DNA from: Polytrichum commune | Taxonomy: Eukaryota > Streptophyta > Polytrichopsida > Polytrichales > Polytrichaceae | Assembly (NCBI GenBank): GCA_950295325.1 | Contig: OX485804.1 | Span: 63,580,533 to 63,644,532 of the forward strand | Direction: 5' to 3' | DNA length: 64,000 nucleotides | Part shown: piece by piece, positions 1 to 12,626 of the stretch | Position numbering within the stretch: position 1 is the stretch's first letter | How the letters are laid out: every line of letters begins with the position of its first letter | Program-made: the position numbers and the translations under genes | Notes under the pieces: generated by a model | The model's database searches: none | Told to the model about the DNA's origin: nothing | Seen by the model: only the letters and a program-made list of their open reading frames with translations

Positions 1-3000
1 TTGGGAGATTTCGGCCGTATAACTGAGTTAAATTTGAAGAGTACAGGAAATCAACCGACCAATATGAGATAATGTAGGAAATTTAACCCCTCATGCTCAG
101 AAAATGGCGGAAATGAATTGGGTCTCCTGAGGGTATAGGCGGATATTGGCTGGTCTCCCGAGGGTATGGGCAGATATTGAATGAGGGAGGTTGTCAGCTG
201 TGTAGGTCATAGGAAACTTAACGATGCTTTTGCTTCATTATTGCATTTCATTGTTGACGGCTAGCGTTTAGAATGTATTATGAGTGTGTCTATGGAAGAT
301 CTTTGTGGTGATCTTGATAATGTACTAATGGAAGCCATAGCTTTATGAAGGAACTCTACAAAGTTTAGATGGTTGTTTTCACATCCACAAAGATACCTTT
401 CAGGGCGTTTTCCTCTTGAAGGTGAAGATGATATTGTTGATTTTGACTCTAATAGTTGGTGAATTTAATTTTTGTATACAGTATGGTATGTTAGGTTACT
501 CTTTTATCATGTTGTGGCCTCAAATCTAATATGAGGTTTTAAGACCTAGGTATGATAGAAGAGTTTATCCATGGCCATCAACCGGTTGATGGCTTAGTTT
601 AGGTTCAACTCCTGCTACGGATAAATTGTTGATCATTCTTGTTGGATGTTGATATCATTACATATTATTGTTGTATGATGATATGTTCTTTGGACATTGT
701 TGTTGAATGGTGTATGTTGTTTGTAGATATAATTGGAAAACCAACTTACTTATCAATGCCCGAGTTTTTGGCCGGTTGTCATTACAATGAAGAGGAAATT
801 AACTAGCACTTGAAAAAAAATATAGGATATTGGCCGATCCAAATTAATGACAACAAGTTTGCAACCGATCAAATCCTAAAAAAACTGGTAGAATTTATGA
901 AGGGACGGATTTTAGATGGTTGAGCTCAAAAATCTCCCGAACCCTGATGGCCATCGAAGTCGAGAGGTTGTGGGATTGAGTGGCCAAACTTTGTTGAGAG
1001 TCCAAAGAAATGGGCTGAAAATAGTCAATAAAATATAGTAATTGGAGCCTTCAGCCGGGCATAGTGTGAAGCTTCCAAAGGCCAAGCCCAAAGTTCAAAC
1101 CCAAAGGAGCATCCCACTTTGTTTTTGTCCAAAACAATCCCTCCAATCTAACGGCCAAGATCTTGTCAATGATTGATTTTTTTATGAAAAAAACCCGACA
1201 GCCTCTTGACCATAGTTTGGGTTTCTATTCCCGTCCGACCCAAGCTTCCTTCGAGAGTCCGTCGCCTTCTTCAAAAAGTAATCATTTTTAATTGCAACAG
1301 CCTTTGGACTTTGGCCTTAGTGTGAAGGGTCGAGAGGCCGAACTCTTGGTTTCTTGCAATATCATTGGTGGAAATCAATGGCCTCTTGACCTTCGGCCAT
1401 AGTGTGAAGCGCCCCTAAGGCGGTGCAAATTCTTCTTGTGTAGGAAGATAGAAATCAAGAGGACTGCAAAATATTCCCTAATATTATTCCTCATATTGAA
1501 ATTATTGTGAATTTTTGAAACCAAAAGTCGGTCCAAACATATTACCAATAGCTAGAGTATGCCATAACCACTCATTGTAATACCTCATTCCTCCTCACTT
1601 TAGCACTCAAAATCAGGTCATGTGTCATGGCACTATTGGCTCCGGCCTGATCGAAATTTTGTCCTAACCATATCAAAATTCAGTCTCAACCTAATCGAAA
1701 ATTTGGTATCATATAGATTGCCAATGGGGTCCTAATTGGGAATAGGAGCCTTTACTATACATTTGATTGGTATGAGGTCAAGTGAGGATCAACGAACAAA
1801 CACCATTAATCACACGTGCTAAAAAGAGATTGGACTTCGTCTTCAAGATTTTTCAACATCTCTACTTTCAATAATGAACACAACAGTGGAAGTACCTATG
1901 TACAATATAAATTTAAGGAAATCAACAACCATAAGTAAATCAAGAAAAATATGATTATTAATTTGGTATTTGTTGATGTTTTATTATAGATTTGCTAATA
2001 TAACATAAATTTTGAAGATGATGGAGAACAAGGGAAAAAAAACAACCACGTAACATCCGCATATCTTAAGGATGATGGACCTTTTCAACCTTTTTCTCTC
2101 ATGATGGGCCAATTTAAGGTACGGTAAGTGGGTCTTAAACAAACAAATTTGCACCCACTTCTTGTAGAATATGAAACATGCAATAAATGCAAGATGATTG
2201 GCACATCCAAATTGTTGCTGCAACCATTTGTTTGATAAGAAGATTTTATTCATCAAGTGAAAGTGAAGATTCCCATGCTCATCACATAGTCGTATACCTA
2301 GGTCATCCCAATTATGTTCACTATCAAGTCTAGTATGATTAATAAATTTTGAGCACTTAATCCAAACTATATTGAACATATGTTTTTTGGGTGACCCTCC
2401 TTAGATCCACACCTAACATGTGGGCATGAAAGCAACACCTCTAAATACTTTATGTAGTTTAGGGGATTTACCAAGAGAGAAATATTGCACTTGTGTGATG
2501 AACCTGTAATATTGGATTGTTGGGGGGAGACTGACCATAAAATCAATCTTAAAGGTCATGAGGGTCTTGTATTAAATAAGAGTATTTTTCACCTTTTGTT
2601 GAACACTTATTATAACACCATGTTGAGCGTGTAGATTCCAAATTAATCATTATGATTGGCCAAAGTTGGTGCCTTTCTTAATTCCTTCGTACGCCCTTCT
2701 AACACCGTCACTCTGATTGGCTAGAGTGGTGTTATTTTGTACTTAATGTTGCATATTACCAATAAGTTTCAACTTTGGCTCACTTTATGCACCATCACAC
2801 TTACTTGCATTTCATTGTTGACGGTTTATGAATGAAAAATAAGCAAAATTCAAGGTTGGTGTAATCTTCATTCACACATGCTTACCTTAAGGTAGGTCCA
2901 AAACAAAGACTTTCAACTATGAGCTCTCCACCGACTTCTTCTAGAATATTGAATATTCATACGAATCGATCAATAAATCGCCTCGGGTGAATCAACCCCC

Positions 3001-3335
3001 TCACTCATAACATGCCCAAATGAAGGTTGGGTTACATGAAGAGGAGCTACCTTGTATGGATCTTAGTTCGATGGGATCCACTTGGCAAGAAATCCCCTCG
3101 CCCATGACATTGCACACACATGTCACCTTATAGATACACATACTTAGGTAAAATCACCCTAGTATCAATATACTTTAGATTAGTGTTGACTCAAATAATA
3201 ACTCGGATATACAAAGATTCTCTCATCTTGACATATCCATCAAATACAAATATTTGATTGGTATTATAATTTTGATATCCACAAGTAGATTCTTTGACAC
3301 CATTATTGATGGTGGTTACCAATACCATGCAATCA
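1..3335. other. AT-rich intergenic DNA, no gene recognised
   Basis: No open reading frame here has recognisable domains or plant-like splice structure. A stretch near 280-470 reads for short distances like decayed coding sequence but is cut by stops and was not identified. Around 1035-1420 the phrase 'atagtgtgaag' recurs three times, and the right side ends in a form resembling the TIR of the MITE family at 40-56 kb, which suggests a fragment of an old MITE. Confidence 0.5.
121..180. repeat. Two-copy tandem repeat, about 31 bp
   Basis: Two adjacent copies of a unit beginning GGTCTCC and ending GATATTG differ at a few positions. It is a small local duplication with no known role. Confidence 0.7.
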
Positions 3336-4070
3336 CTGATGAAATTTTCTCCTTTACTATATGAGCTTTGTCATTCAACAATAGATGTGCCATACTATTG
3401 TCAACCTCAACCCTCATCTCCGAAATTCATACTAAGTGCAAACAAACCCCGATTTTAATTTTTTTTAATTTCCAAATATTGATGAAATTCTCTCTTCTAG
3501 ATTTACATACGTTTTATTCTTTCAAAACTAGTATTGTCTAGTACTAGCGCCGACCTCAAGCCCTTAATCTTCATATTTTCATACAAAGTGCAAACGAACT
3601 CCGATTTACATTTTCTTTATTGACATGTTGCTAAAATTTTCTTCTCTACATTTATATGAGCTTTTCATTTAACAATAGTACTACACAATACTAGTACCAA
3701 CCTCATGCCCTAAATCTCCACATTTTGATATAGAGTGCAAATAAACTCCGATTTCAATATTCTCTATTACAACAATGATGAAAATTTTTCCTCTACATTT
3801 ATATGAGCTTTGTCATTTAACACTAATACTATGCAATACTAATGCTAACCTCAAGCCCTCAATCTCCAAATTTTCATACAAATTGCAAATGAACACCGAT
3901 ATCAATTATTTGTTTTTTTTTCAATATTGATGAAATTATCTTCTTTATTTATAGGAGTTTTGCCATTCAAGACTAATGTTGTAAATACTTGTGTGGGCCT
4001 CAAGCCCTCAATCTTCAAATTTTGATACAATCCAAGGAGCTCCAATTTCAATTTGTTTTTTTTAATATGT
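3336..4070. repeat. Satellite-like tandem repeat, about 145-bp period, five units
   Basis: Five diverged head-to-tail units each carry the same ordered phrases: TGATGAAATTTTC, ATATGAGCTTTG, CATTCAACA, CAACCTCAAGCCCTCAATCTCC, then a TCATACAAAGTGCAAA-like stretch and CTCCGATTT. Units begin near 3338, 3480, 3627, 3777 and 3926. The spacing is regular while the sequence is clearly diverged, as in an old local satellite. No coding signal is seen. Confidence 0.8.
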
Positions 4071-5390
4071 ATGAATTCTCTCCTCTCCACTACTATGGAT
4101 TTTTCCCTCACACCACATTGTGGTGATCATTTTGAAGGTCACGAAGATGTGATGTGCCACAAATCTTTTGGTTGCTTGCTTAGACTTTAACTTGTTGTAT
4201 TTGCCTCATGCTTGTGCTTGTGGTTTAATTTTCTTAACAAGTTGGCCATTGGTTTTTGTGGCATTGAATCCTCTCTTTCATTTTTTGGCTACTTTCTTAA
4301 GCCTTGAGTTTGAGTTCAATTTTGTTCTTGGTTGTTGTCATTTTGGTATTCTCTGCATTAATTGACCTTAAGCTTCTTGGTAGTTGCTCTAGGTGTTGCA
4401 CTTGACGGTTTTTTTTTCTGATCTTCAAGCCAACTTGCTCTTCTTGGCGTGAATTGGAGACGGTTGTGGATAAGACCATTGAGAGGTTTACTTCCGCTTT
4501 AGCAACACATTTGTTTTATATTGCCAATTTGACAATCTTGATCCTAGATTTCTGAATATGATAACATCAATGAGATTTCCATTGGTAATAATCGTGTCAT
4601 CGGCATCATGAGTACAACATTAGGTATTGCAAGTAGGTTTTCTATTTTGCACACATTTTATGATATTAACATTTTTCTAGTGTCGTGCACATCGCATACC
4701 ATTCAAAAGATTGTTATGGATAAGTGGATGCATAAGTTTGGATTTAAGGTCCTTGACCATTAGACATGTTTTAATAGTCTTTCCTTTGCAACATACGTAT
4801 TTAAAAAAAATACAAGTAAGTGTACCACATATTCATGTTAGGCATTGAGATCTTCATGTAACACTATATTCGTTAAATTGAGACTTTCTCTAGTCTCAAA
4901 TTAATATATGGATCAAACAACATTCCGTGTTCCGAAACTATATTGAGAACAATCTCAAATATATTATATGTTCTAATATCCCAAATCTATTATGTGTGGA
5001 CATAAGCACATATGGTAGAGCACTCAACACCAACTTCATCAACAAAAACACTTTGGGTAGAGCACTCCAAACTAGTTTCACCCAAAAAACATATAAAACG
5101 ATTTCTATTATTAGCATGGTCAATAAAATATAGACCTTGCAACATACAAAATACATGCAATAAATGCATTTTTCTTCAATGGAAAATTTAGTCCCAAACT
5201 TAATAAAAAAATGAACTTCACAACTGTATTGAAATATAGTAAATGGATATTCATCCAACCCCAAACAATATAGCATTCGCACGTTCTACCCAAACTTTGC
5301 CCCAAGTTTGAGGAGCACACATATGAGTAATATATATTCGTTGAATTACATATTACACTATAATCATGCTAACACAATCCTCTCAACTTC
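4071..5390. other. AT-rich 3' flank of the minus-strand transposase-like gene
   Basis: No gene is recognised. A small tandem duplication at about 5015-5091 repeats 'TAGAGCACTC' with following CAACTTCA/CTAGTTTCA-like sequence. Reading frames here lack family similarity and are AT-biased. No terminal inverted repeat for the adjacent 5.4-21.7 kb block could be identified by eye. Confidence 0.4.
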
Positions 5391-6877
5391 TCATTCAACG
5401 TGGGTTGCTTCTTCTGCGATCCGAGCAAGGTTGTCTTTTGCAAAAGTTATGTACTTTTGAGGGATGGACACTGATCCACTATGATTTTTCCGTGGTTTCC
5501 ATGCTATGAATATGGAATCTGTATCTACCCAAGATGGACCGTGCTTAGAATCCACCTTCCACCGAAAGTTAGGGTTTGTATCCCAGTTTGTATAATGCCG
5601 AACAACATCTTCATTCCGTGTTGTCGATCGGTAGTACTCTACTTGTATTTGTCGAAAATGAGGGCTGGAAGTTACAAAATTTGGTTTGGACAAAGCTCTT
5701 GCCACCCACGCTGGCTTTGCATATGTCTCATCTCCAGGACTCAAAATGAGCATATAACCTTCATGACAATCCACTGCAATGCGGAAAGATGGTGGCGGAC
5801 GACTACTAGCAGGCCCCACGTAATGGTCGTCCACATCAAACTCCTCTCGAACCTCTCCATTTCCCAAAAGACTAGCCTCCGAAGCTTGTACATTGACACG
5901 TGTTTGTGGCCAAAACCCATGCCTTAAAGTAAGGGGTGTATCTTGATGAAGGTTTGCCAAAGCGCCACGAACACGTATCCAATATTGTATCCAACTTCCG
6001 TAACGAAGCCAACACGATCCACCAACATCCGCTACCCTCAAACTCTCCCAATATTGTATGAAGCATGATATGCCTTTACAAATGTCCTCCAAATTCTTCA
6101 TGGGCATTGGTTTGCAAGGCTTAGGCTCTCCGTCAGGCAACATCGTCTTTCCTTCCCCATCAACACGCCATACAAGGAAACCCTCCGGCGGGCTCCAGTC
6201 TTGTGATGTGCACAACAACTTGTATTGCATGGCGGGGACACCATCGTCACGCACGTAGAACCGAAATTGTTGTGCCTTCGTATGCCCGATCAATCGGTGT
6301 GCTCCGCTTCGAATATACGGTTCTATAAATGCCTTGAAGTCTGGAACCTCCTCGATCATATGGGGGATGACGGGAATGTTCTCCAAATCCATGTACGACT
6401 TCATCAACAATGGAATTGTTGGAAAATCCTCCTCGCGCAACTTCATGCTCCACCGCCCAAAAGATGCATCGATATCATCGTGCGTGTGGCCTACCAATAG
6501 AAATGACACAAAAACCTCCTTGAAAATGCCTTTCGCAACCAACAACGACCAATAAGCAAAAACATATCTACTTTTATTGTCCTTCGCACAATTGTCCAAT
6601 TGGACACGCAGAGTTGGGGGCAAATTCTTGGCAATCACATCTTCACTTGGTGGCTCCGGCAAGGAGTGCACGCAGACATCTCTTCCATCCAAGACCGCTT
6701 CATATAGAGGTGTTGATCCCGAGTTTTCAAATAACAATCTTGATGAATAGGACGGCGGTTTCTCCAAATCACGTAAAAGCTTTGCAAATGACCCTATCGT
6801 GTGGTTTGAATCCGCCGGATACAAATCAAGAGCATAATGAGCATATTTGACATCACCATGCCCATGTGCAATCATTC
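5391..6877 (-). CDS. C-terminal exon of a DDE/RNase H-like (DUF7869-like) transposase-type gene
   Basis: About 495 codons stay open from the acceptor (TTTGCAG just upstream of 6877) to a stop at 5391. Conserved-looking acidic motifs are LDNC with KDNK (aspartate codon near 6594-6596) and VGHTHDDIDASFGRW (about 6465-6495). With the aspartates of IIHDKMDH in the preceding exon they could form a DDD/DDE-type triad. This motif set resembles plant and protist DUF7869-type proteins associated with DNA transposons; I infer a transposase-like role but cannot prove activity. The last ~130 residues (GDETYAKPAWVARAL through IFIAWKPRK) look like a small beta-rich BAH-like module, tentatively. It is joined to the upstream exon by a 138-bp intron (7015-6878). 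The exon is intact, unlike its upstream partner. Confidence 0.72.
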
Positions 6878-7015
6878 CTGCAAAGCCACCCCAATGGTTT
6901 AATATTCAACTATAACACCAAAAAATTCACATGGTGTACATCTATGGCCCCAAGTACAAACCTAAAAGCACAAATTTGTGTTTAGGTAATGTAATGCAAT
7001 TGTTGTCAAAATCAC

Positions 7016-8458
7016 ATGTAACCGATACAAGAAGCTTAAAAAGGCCGTCCGTGGCTTTGATTCGATTTGCAAAACATGGTGAGGCTGTTTTGGCATGGTC
7101 CATTTTATCATGGATGATTGTAAGGACCTCCAAAGGCCTAGAGATGGACAAAACTCTATTTGTGTAGTAACCATTACGGTGTGCCTCTTGCATGTTCACA
7201 TGCTTGAAATAGTTCATTTGATGTGCTGCATAGGACTCTGTCCCCATCGTGTGTGCATCTCGAAGGCGTTTCAACTTCTCGCATTTGGAACAACAGGCAA
7301 ATTTGTCGCCTCGTCTTTTTGTGATGTATTCGCTAAAGTTCGATTTTTTGATTGCACTCAGTTTCGACAACGAAATAGGGTCCAACCCAGCCTCTCGCCA
7401 ACTGCGTTTACGTCCAACAATATGTCTTTCCATCTCGTGCCTGTAGGAAGAACCTTCTCCACAACCTTTTCACCGGTTGCGAGTGTGCGTGTTTTGTGCG
7501 GCATTGCATCGGCAAGGGGGACAATGATGGTTGCCAGAGTGGTTGTTGCTTGTCTCGTTGCTTCCCTTGGTTTCTTCAAGCTCGTATTCCCATGGTGACG
7601 AGACCGGCGTCCTTCCTTGGCATACGCGGCTTGTCTATAAAATTCCGCTTTCAACACACCGTGAATGGTGTACCATGCCGTACAACACACGTCTATGCTC
7701 TCAAGGGTGATGACCTTGCGACCCGCTCCGTTCACATGTATCGCCCTATGGACATCAAGCTTTTTGGTGGATCTGAGACGGAAATCTCCAAGCCACATTT
7801 CCTCGCGGATGGCCTTCAATTTATCCCTTGGGAACAATTGGCAACAACGATGTACACAACAATCCTTTGTGGTAACTTCTCTAATAGACTCCTCACATAG
7901 CAATCTTTGACGTTTACACTCATTTGTAGACGGAGTAGGACGTGCCAATGTATCGTACTTCCGTAGGCCTTTGCGTGGCCTAATGTGTGCTTGGAGCTCG
8001 TGTTGGATTTAGATGTGTCGTCGCTCATGGTCATGCAAGCTAACCCCCTCAATTGTCACATTCCTCAACGGCCACCTTCGCAACGAGAACCTATGAGTTG
8101 GATTCACTTCGGAATGTACAAGTGATTCCAATATAACAACTCCAACGTCATCGGTGCCAAGGGGGTTTTCATCAATGCAATCTTGTAGATGTGTGTTACG
8201 ACAAATACCCTCCGCCACAGCAACTCCATTGTCATTAACAAGTACCACATCCAAATTCACCCATGATGCTCGTGAAAGCCCCGCACATTCCACAATAGGG
8301 CAAGAAGGGGCAGATGGCGAAGGACTCCCCAAGTCATCTTCATCTGCACTGTCATCAAAACTATCCTCCCCGACAATGTCTAGCTCATCCCCAGACGTAG
8401 ATTGCGTGTTGCCCATGTCGTCAGAGAAGGAATCCCCTCTTCCACCAACTCCCTCCAT
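7016..8458 (-). pseudogene. N-terminal exon of the DDE/RNase H-like gene, broken
   Basis: The first good ATG is at 8458 (MEGVGG), just after a TGTGTAG acceptor-like site. It is followed by an acidic Ser/Asp/Glu-rich stretch, a Cys/His-containing region (CCVHRCCQLF), a basic region, then ISLSKLSAIKKSNFSEY and a Cys-containing GDKFACCSKC segment, ending with IIHDKMDHAKTASP, whose aspartates probably begin the catalytic triad (codons near 7109 and 7100). Three breaks are visible. There is an in-frame TAA at 8011-8009. The frame changes near 7381, where a one-base deletion would explain the switch at ERLGW/DPISLSK. The donor at 7016 (ACAT|GTGATT) creates a TGA across the splice junction with 6877. 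As it stands the gene cannot encode the full protein. Confidence 0.65.
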
Positions 8459-8658
8459 TGCGCCTACACACATGCACATGAAACCTCAACACACATGGAA
8501 AGAATGTAAGGGTCCAAAAAGAATCAAATATCGGAAAATGCAAGACACCATGATCAATGGGGACACCGAGGATGAAGACATTTCCAACACAACTACACTG
8601 TGAACTCCCAACACTGTGCGCAAGTCCAAAAAAAGTTCCAGAAAATATTTTGGTGGGG

Positions 8659-9470
8659 GTTTGGGTCGACCGGCCCAAACCTCATAAGGGTCATACTGAA
8701 ACCCTAACACACTGGGGTAGGGGTTTGGGTCGACCGACCCAAACCACACAAGGGTCAGACAGAACCCCTAACACATTGGGGTAGGGGTTTGGGTCGACCG
8801 ACCCAAACCTCACAATGGTACATCCACCCACACCAGGTACGGGTTTGGGTCGGTCGACCCAAACCTCATAAGGGTCAAAAAAAATTGAAAACATTGGGGT
8901 AGGGATTTGGGTCGACCGACCCAAACCTCATAAGGGTACATCCACCCACACGAGGTAGGGGTTTGGGTCGGTCGACCAAAACCTCATAAGGGTCAAAAAA
9001 AAAATTGAACACACTGGGGTAGGGGTTTGGGTCGACCGACCCAAACCTCATAAGGGTAGTACATCCACCCACACCAGGTAGGGGTTTGGGTCGGTCGACC
9101 CAAACCTCATAAGGGTCAAAAAAAAATTGAACACACTGGGGTAGGGGTTTGGGTCGACCGACCCAAACCTCATAAGGGTACATCCACCCACACCAGGTAG
9201 GGGTTTGGGTCAGTCGACCCAAACCTCATAAGGGTAAAAAAAAATTGAACACACTGGGGTAGGGGTTTGGGTCGACCGACCCAAACCTCACAAGGGTACA
9301 TCCACCCACACTAGGTAGGGGTTTGGGTCGGTCGACCCAAACCTCATAAGGGTCAGAAAAAAACCCTAACACACTGGGGTTGGGGTTTGGGTCGACTGAC
9401 CCAAATCTGTTAAGGGTCATACATAAACCCTTACACACAAGTGGACAGGTTTGGGTCGGTCGACCCAAAC
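8659..9470. repeat. Array of 14 palindromes, GTTTGGGTCG-NN-CGACCCAAAC
   Basis: Fourteen 22-base palindromes start at 8659, 8723, 8787, 8843, 8905, 8961, 9025, 9084, 9147, 9203, 9265, 9321, 9385 and 9449, so spacing alternates around 56-64 bp. The two central bases are mostly AC or GT, so consecutive copies mostly alternate in orientation from 8787 on. Linkers also alternate: one kind reads ACACTGGGGTAGGG, the other CATCCACCCACACCAGG, giving a roughly 118-bp double unit. A few arms carry single mutations. The array lies between the TATA box near 9780 and the first coding exon at 8458 of the minus-strand gene, so it is probably transcribed as a 5' leader or leader intron. Reading frames in it are only translations of the repeat. 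Confidence 0.92.
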
Positions 9471-9610
9471 CTCATAGGGTCAGACTCAAAACCCGCCAAC
9501 ACTAGTGGAAAGGTGAAGGTTCGCCCAAGTACACCACAAAATCCGGCGTATAATGCGGCGGATATTGCGTGGTGTGGTGAATTTGAGCTCATTGCAAACT
9601 TCACGGTGGG

Positions 9611-9669
9611 CTTGCATGCTGTGGGTAGGTGCTCATGAACTTGCATGCTGTGGATAAGTGCTCATGAAC
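9611..9669. repeat. Two-copy 30-bp tandem repeat in the leader of the minus-strand gene
   Basis: Two copies of a unit beginning CTTGCATGCTGTGG and ending GCTCATGAAC are adjacent and differ at two or three bases. They lie just downstream of the inferred transcription start of the minus-strand gene. Confidence 0.75.
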
Positions 9670-9739
9670 GGCAGCATGCACGAATCTTGAAGTACAGCTC
9701 CTACTAAGAGTTCTCTCTACGAATTCGGCAGCGGGAGAA

Positions 9740-9783
9740 GAGAAAAAAATGACCAACTTCTGGGGGGTGCGCCCCTTTATACT
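9740..9783 (-). promoter_or_regulatory. Core promoter of the transposase-like gene (TATA box)
   Basis: On the minus strand TATAAA occupies 9781-9776 within AGTATAAAGG. About 30 bases downstream (near 9748-9740) the sequence becomes pyrimidine-rich (CTCTTCTCCC), a usual start-site context in plants. Position and strand fit a leader running through the palindrome array to the first coding exon. This is inferred from motif and spacing only. Confidence 0.5.
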
Positions 9784-10383
9784 ATCCACCTCCGCTTCCC
9801 AGACTTTGTCATTGGATGCCTTCCCCGCCTTCTTCTCTTGCAAAGGTTATTTCAAACCTCCTGACAACATTCCCCGTTTTCTGTTTATAGTAGAAAAATG
9901 CGCATCTATGAATGCCCCTCTGATACCCCGGCCGTCATATGACTTAGTCTATGTTATTTAATCTATTTTTTTTGTTTTGTGTGGATATGACATACGCCAT
10001 TGGGAGGAAGGGTGGCGGCCACATTAATTTTTTCAAGTATCATCACGGCATATTTTAACCAATATGTAGACCCAAACACAACTCCATTCAATGCTTTCAA
10101 GTGTAAACCTATTTAGGTGGGGTTTGGGCCATTTGGAGGCTGCAATTATGAGAGAGTTTCCAAGGCTTGAGGCCATTGTCATGATGAATAGAATTATTTA
10201 TTTGTCTCCACTAAACCCTAAACCCTAGAACATTGCTCTATTATCTCGCATGCAAGTGTGGGAATGACAAACACGTTGTGGACGTTGTTAAGGGGATACT
10301 AACTACCAATGTCCCTTTTTAGTTCAATCTTTTAATGTTACTTGAATCCATCATCAAGTTCACTTCAAGTTTACTAATGTGTG
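9784..10383. other. Intergenic DNA between the two divergent genes, with a telomere-like motif
   Basis: No gene is seen. At about 10212-10229 there are two head-to-tail copies of the plant telomere unit (AAACCCTAAACCCTA). Such telo boxes occur in plant promoters and as interstitial remnants; nothing here decides between the two. Confidence 0.45.
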
Positions 10384-11220
10384 TGAGCAAAACATCCAAA
10401 ATTGGACCCTAAACCTTTATAACATCCACAACATGAAATACATATTGACTAAATACAAAACCAATTAGGATATCCTGTTTAAACGTCCCATATAGCATAT
10501 TCACATGATCAAGATTGTATTTACTATGACCTTCCGATTAGACTCTTCTTCATATTATGCAAACAATATATGTTATATCTTCCTCCATTATCTAATACAC
10601 GTGGAGAGAACAATGAACAACAACATGATTGCTTGAATGGCTTCATTTCATGTTGTGCTTCTCCGATTAACTTTTGCATCACATTCCATATATTCAATAC
10701 ATCATGAACCATGGTTTATTAGCGACTATGTGATTCCCTAAAGTGAGCAAAACATCCAAAGTTGCACCCCTAACCCCTATTAACATCCACAACATTTCAT
10801 GTTATTTGAATAAACACAAGAGCAATCAATATATCGCGTTTAAACGTCTCAAATAACAAATTAACATAATCAAGATCGTCTTTACTATAACCTTCCTATA
10901 AGACTCTTCTCACCAGTAAGACAATGTTATACATTGACATTGGATAGATTAATATGTTATAACCCTATCTCCTATCTCCTAAACCCTAAATCCTAAACAC
11001 CAAATGTAGTTGTGGTTCACTGATGCCCCCATATACAAACAACATCTATTTTATCTTGCGCCATCATCTAATATACATGGAGGGAACATGTATAACAACA
11101 TGATTGCTTGAATGGCTCCATTTGATGTTCTGCTTCTCCGATTTACTCTTATATCACAATCTAATATATATTAAATATATCGTGAACCATGGTTTATTGG
11201 CCACTCTGCGATTCATCAAA
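10384..11220. repeat. Tandem duplication of a 360-480 bp unit
   Basis: Unit one (10384-10741) and unit two (10742-11220) share ordered blocks: GTGAGCAAAACATCCAAA, TTAACATCCACAACAT, GTTTAAACGTC, AGACTCTTCT, ACAACATGATTGCTTGAATGG and CATGAACCATGGTTTATT. Unit two has an extra ~90 bp insert with CCTAAACCCTAAATCCTAAAC. Neither unit codes for a recognisable protein. It lies in the spacer between the two divergent genes. Confidence 0.8.
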
Positions 11221-11412
11221 GTCACAATATCAGGGATGTACTTAAAACTTGAGCATGTTAGCATTTTCAAATAAGGCTCATGCATTTCAAAACCCTTACA
11301 AAATGCAGTTGGGGAATGTATTCATTTAATAGGCTCCACACTCAAGTATTCTAAATTGTTCCACATGTTAGGGGGTGTGGGTAGATTTTTTTATTCATTC
11401 AATATCGTGTGA

Positions 11413-11672
11413 GTTGTTGGCATCATTGGTAAAGTCTAGATGTCAATGATTACATCGTTGAATATCACGCAATTGTATGGTTTTCCTAACATGCTCGAAC
11501 AAAAGAGAAACCAATGCCCTCAATGTGTTTGGAAAATTTAGGGTATGGTGTCATGTAAGTAAGGGTTAAGTATTCGTTTAGCACAAAGTTTTGTTGTAAG
11601 AATGCATTGGCTATATAAATGGTTAGTTTAGTAGAATAACACATTTTATGTAGCACCTTAGTGTACTCCAGA
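11413..11672. repeat. Direct repeat copy A (partner at 12627-12863)
   Basis: It begins GTTGTTGGCATCATTGG and runs through TCAATGATTACATCG, CAAAAGAGAAACCAA and AAAGTTTTGTTG to a TGTAGCACCTTAG end. The same blocks recur in order 1.2 kb downstream. The two copies flank 11.7-12.6 kb like ends of a decayed element, but no terminal TG..CA signal is convincing. Just beyond, around 11750, lies TATGTTGGATGAACGAGAGG, also found at the ends of the MITEs at 48.7 and 54.7 kb. Confidence 0.7.
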
Positions 11673-12626
11673 GTTCAAGGTACATACTATTTAAGGGCTT
11701 TATGTTGAATAGCCTTCAAGTTACATACTATTTAAGTTGCATACTATTTAAGGGCTTTATGTTGGATGAACGAGAGGTGCACTTGTGCACTTTAGAATTA
11801 TGTCTTGCTATAATTTTTTACCGACATTATCGTTTTTTACGAACTAAGTCATATCATAATTTTTCGTGTGCATACTACCTAGTTATGTTATTTGGATGAA
11901 AAAATACTTTCTATTAAATGTTACAGAAATGTGTAACTCCGAATGTTATGCCACACTAATTAGAAAAAATAGTCTAGTGGATTAGGAAATGATCACAAGC
12001 ACAAGGGATTGAAAACTTGAGAAACTTGTACAAAAGCTTTGGTGGGGTGCGAGGTGGGGGTGGGGGGCATTTTATACATCATAGTAGAGTTATACATGAA
12101 GTCTTGGATCAAACTTAGGTTTGAGAATATAACCATAAAGTCATCCAATTATTTCAAGGACTTAGAACCAATTTTAAAGCAGGACCACAACAACATAGTC
12201 TAATGTTTGGGTCGTCCTACCTAAACCATCCCAAATTAACGAATATAGTGATTAATACAAATGCAGCCTAAAAAATAAGTGACTTAGCCTATAAAATTTT
12301 GAGAGTGTAGGACAAAGAGCCTATGCACAATTTAAGAACATAGGATATCAACCTAGTATGTGATAAAAAACATGTAGGAAATTTTACCTACAAATTTTTT
12401 AAAAGAGAGGATTTTAGCCATTCATCCTTCTTCAAATTGGGAAATTAGTTGGCCTAAGTACATATCTTTAGGCTATATCTTGCAGGAAGAGTAGAGGTTG
12501 AATCAGAAGATGGTGAGGACTTTTACCCTTAAACTCATTTGAATTTTAGCAACCTTTCATAACTTATAATCAACGCTTTAAAAAACAGTTGGTTAATCCT
12601 TGGCCTTCAAACGTGGTGAAAGGCAT

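Noticed and set aside
8421-9468. Several reading frames of 70-115 codons with repeated FGSVDPNPYP or WVDRPKPLP peptides
   Set aside because: They are only translations of the 22-base palindrome array, which lacks stops in all frames. There is no start context, domain or splice support.
8659-9470. CRISPR-like array (palindromic repeats at regular spacing)
   Set aside because: The spacers are themselves repeated in two alternating types, the repeats alternate in orientation, and the context is a plant nuclear genome with introns.
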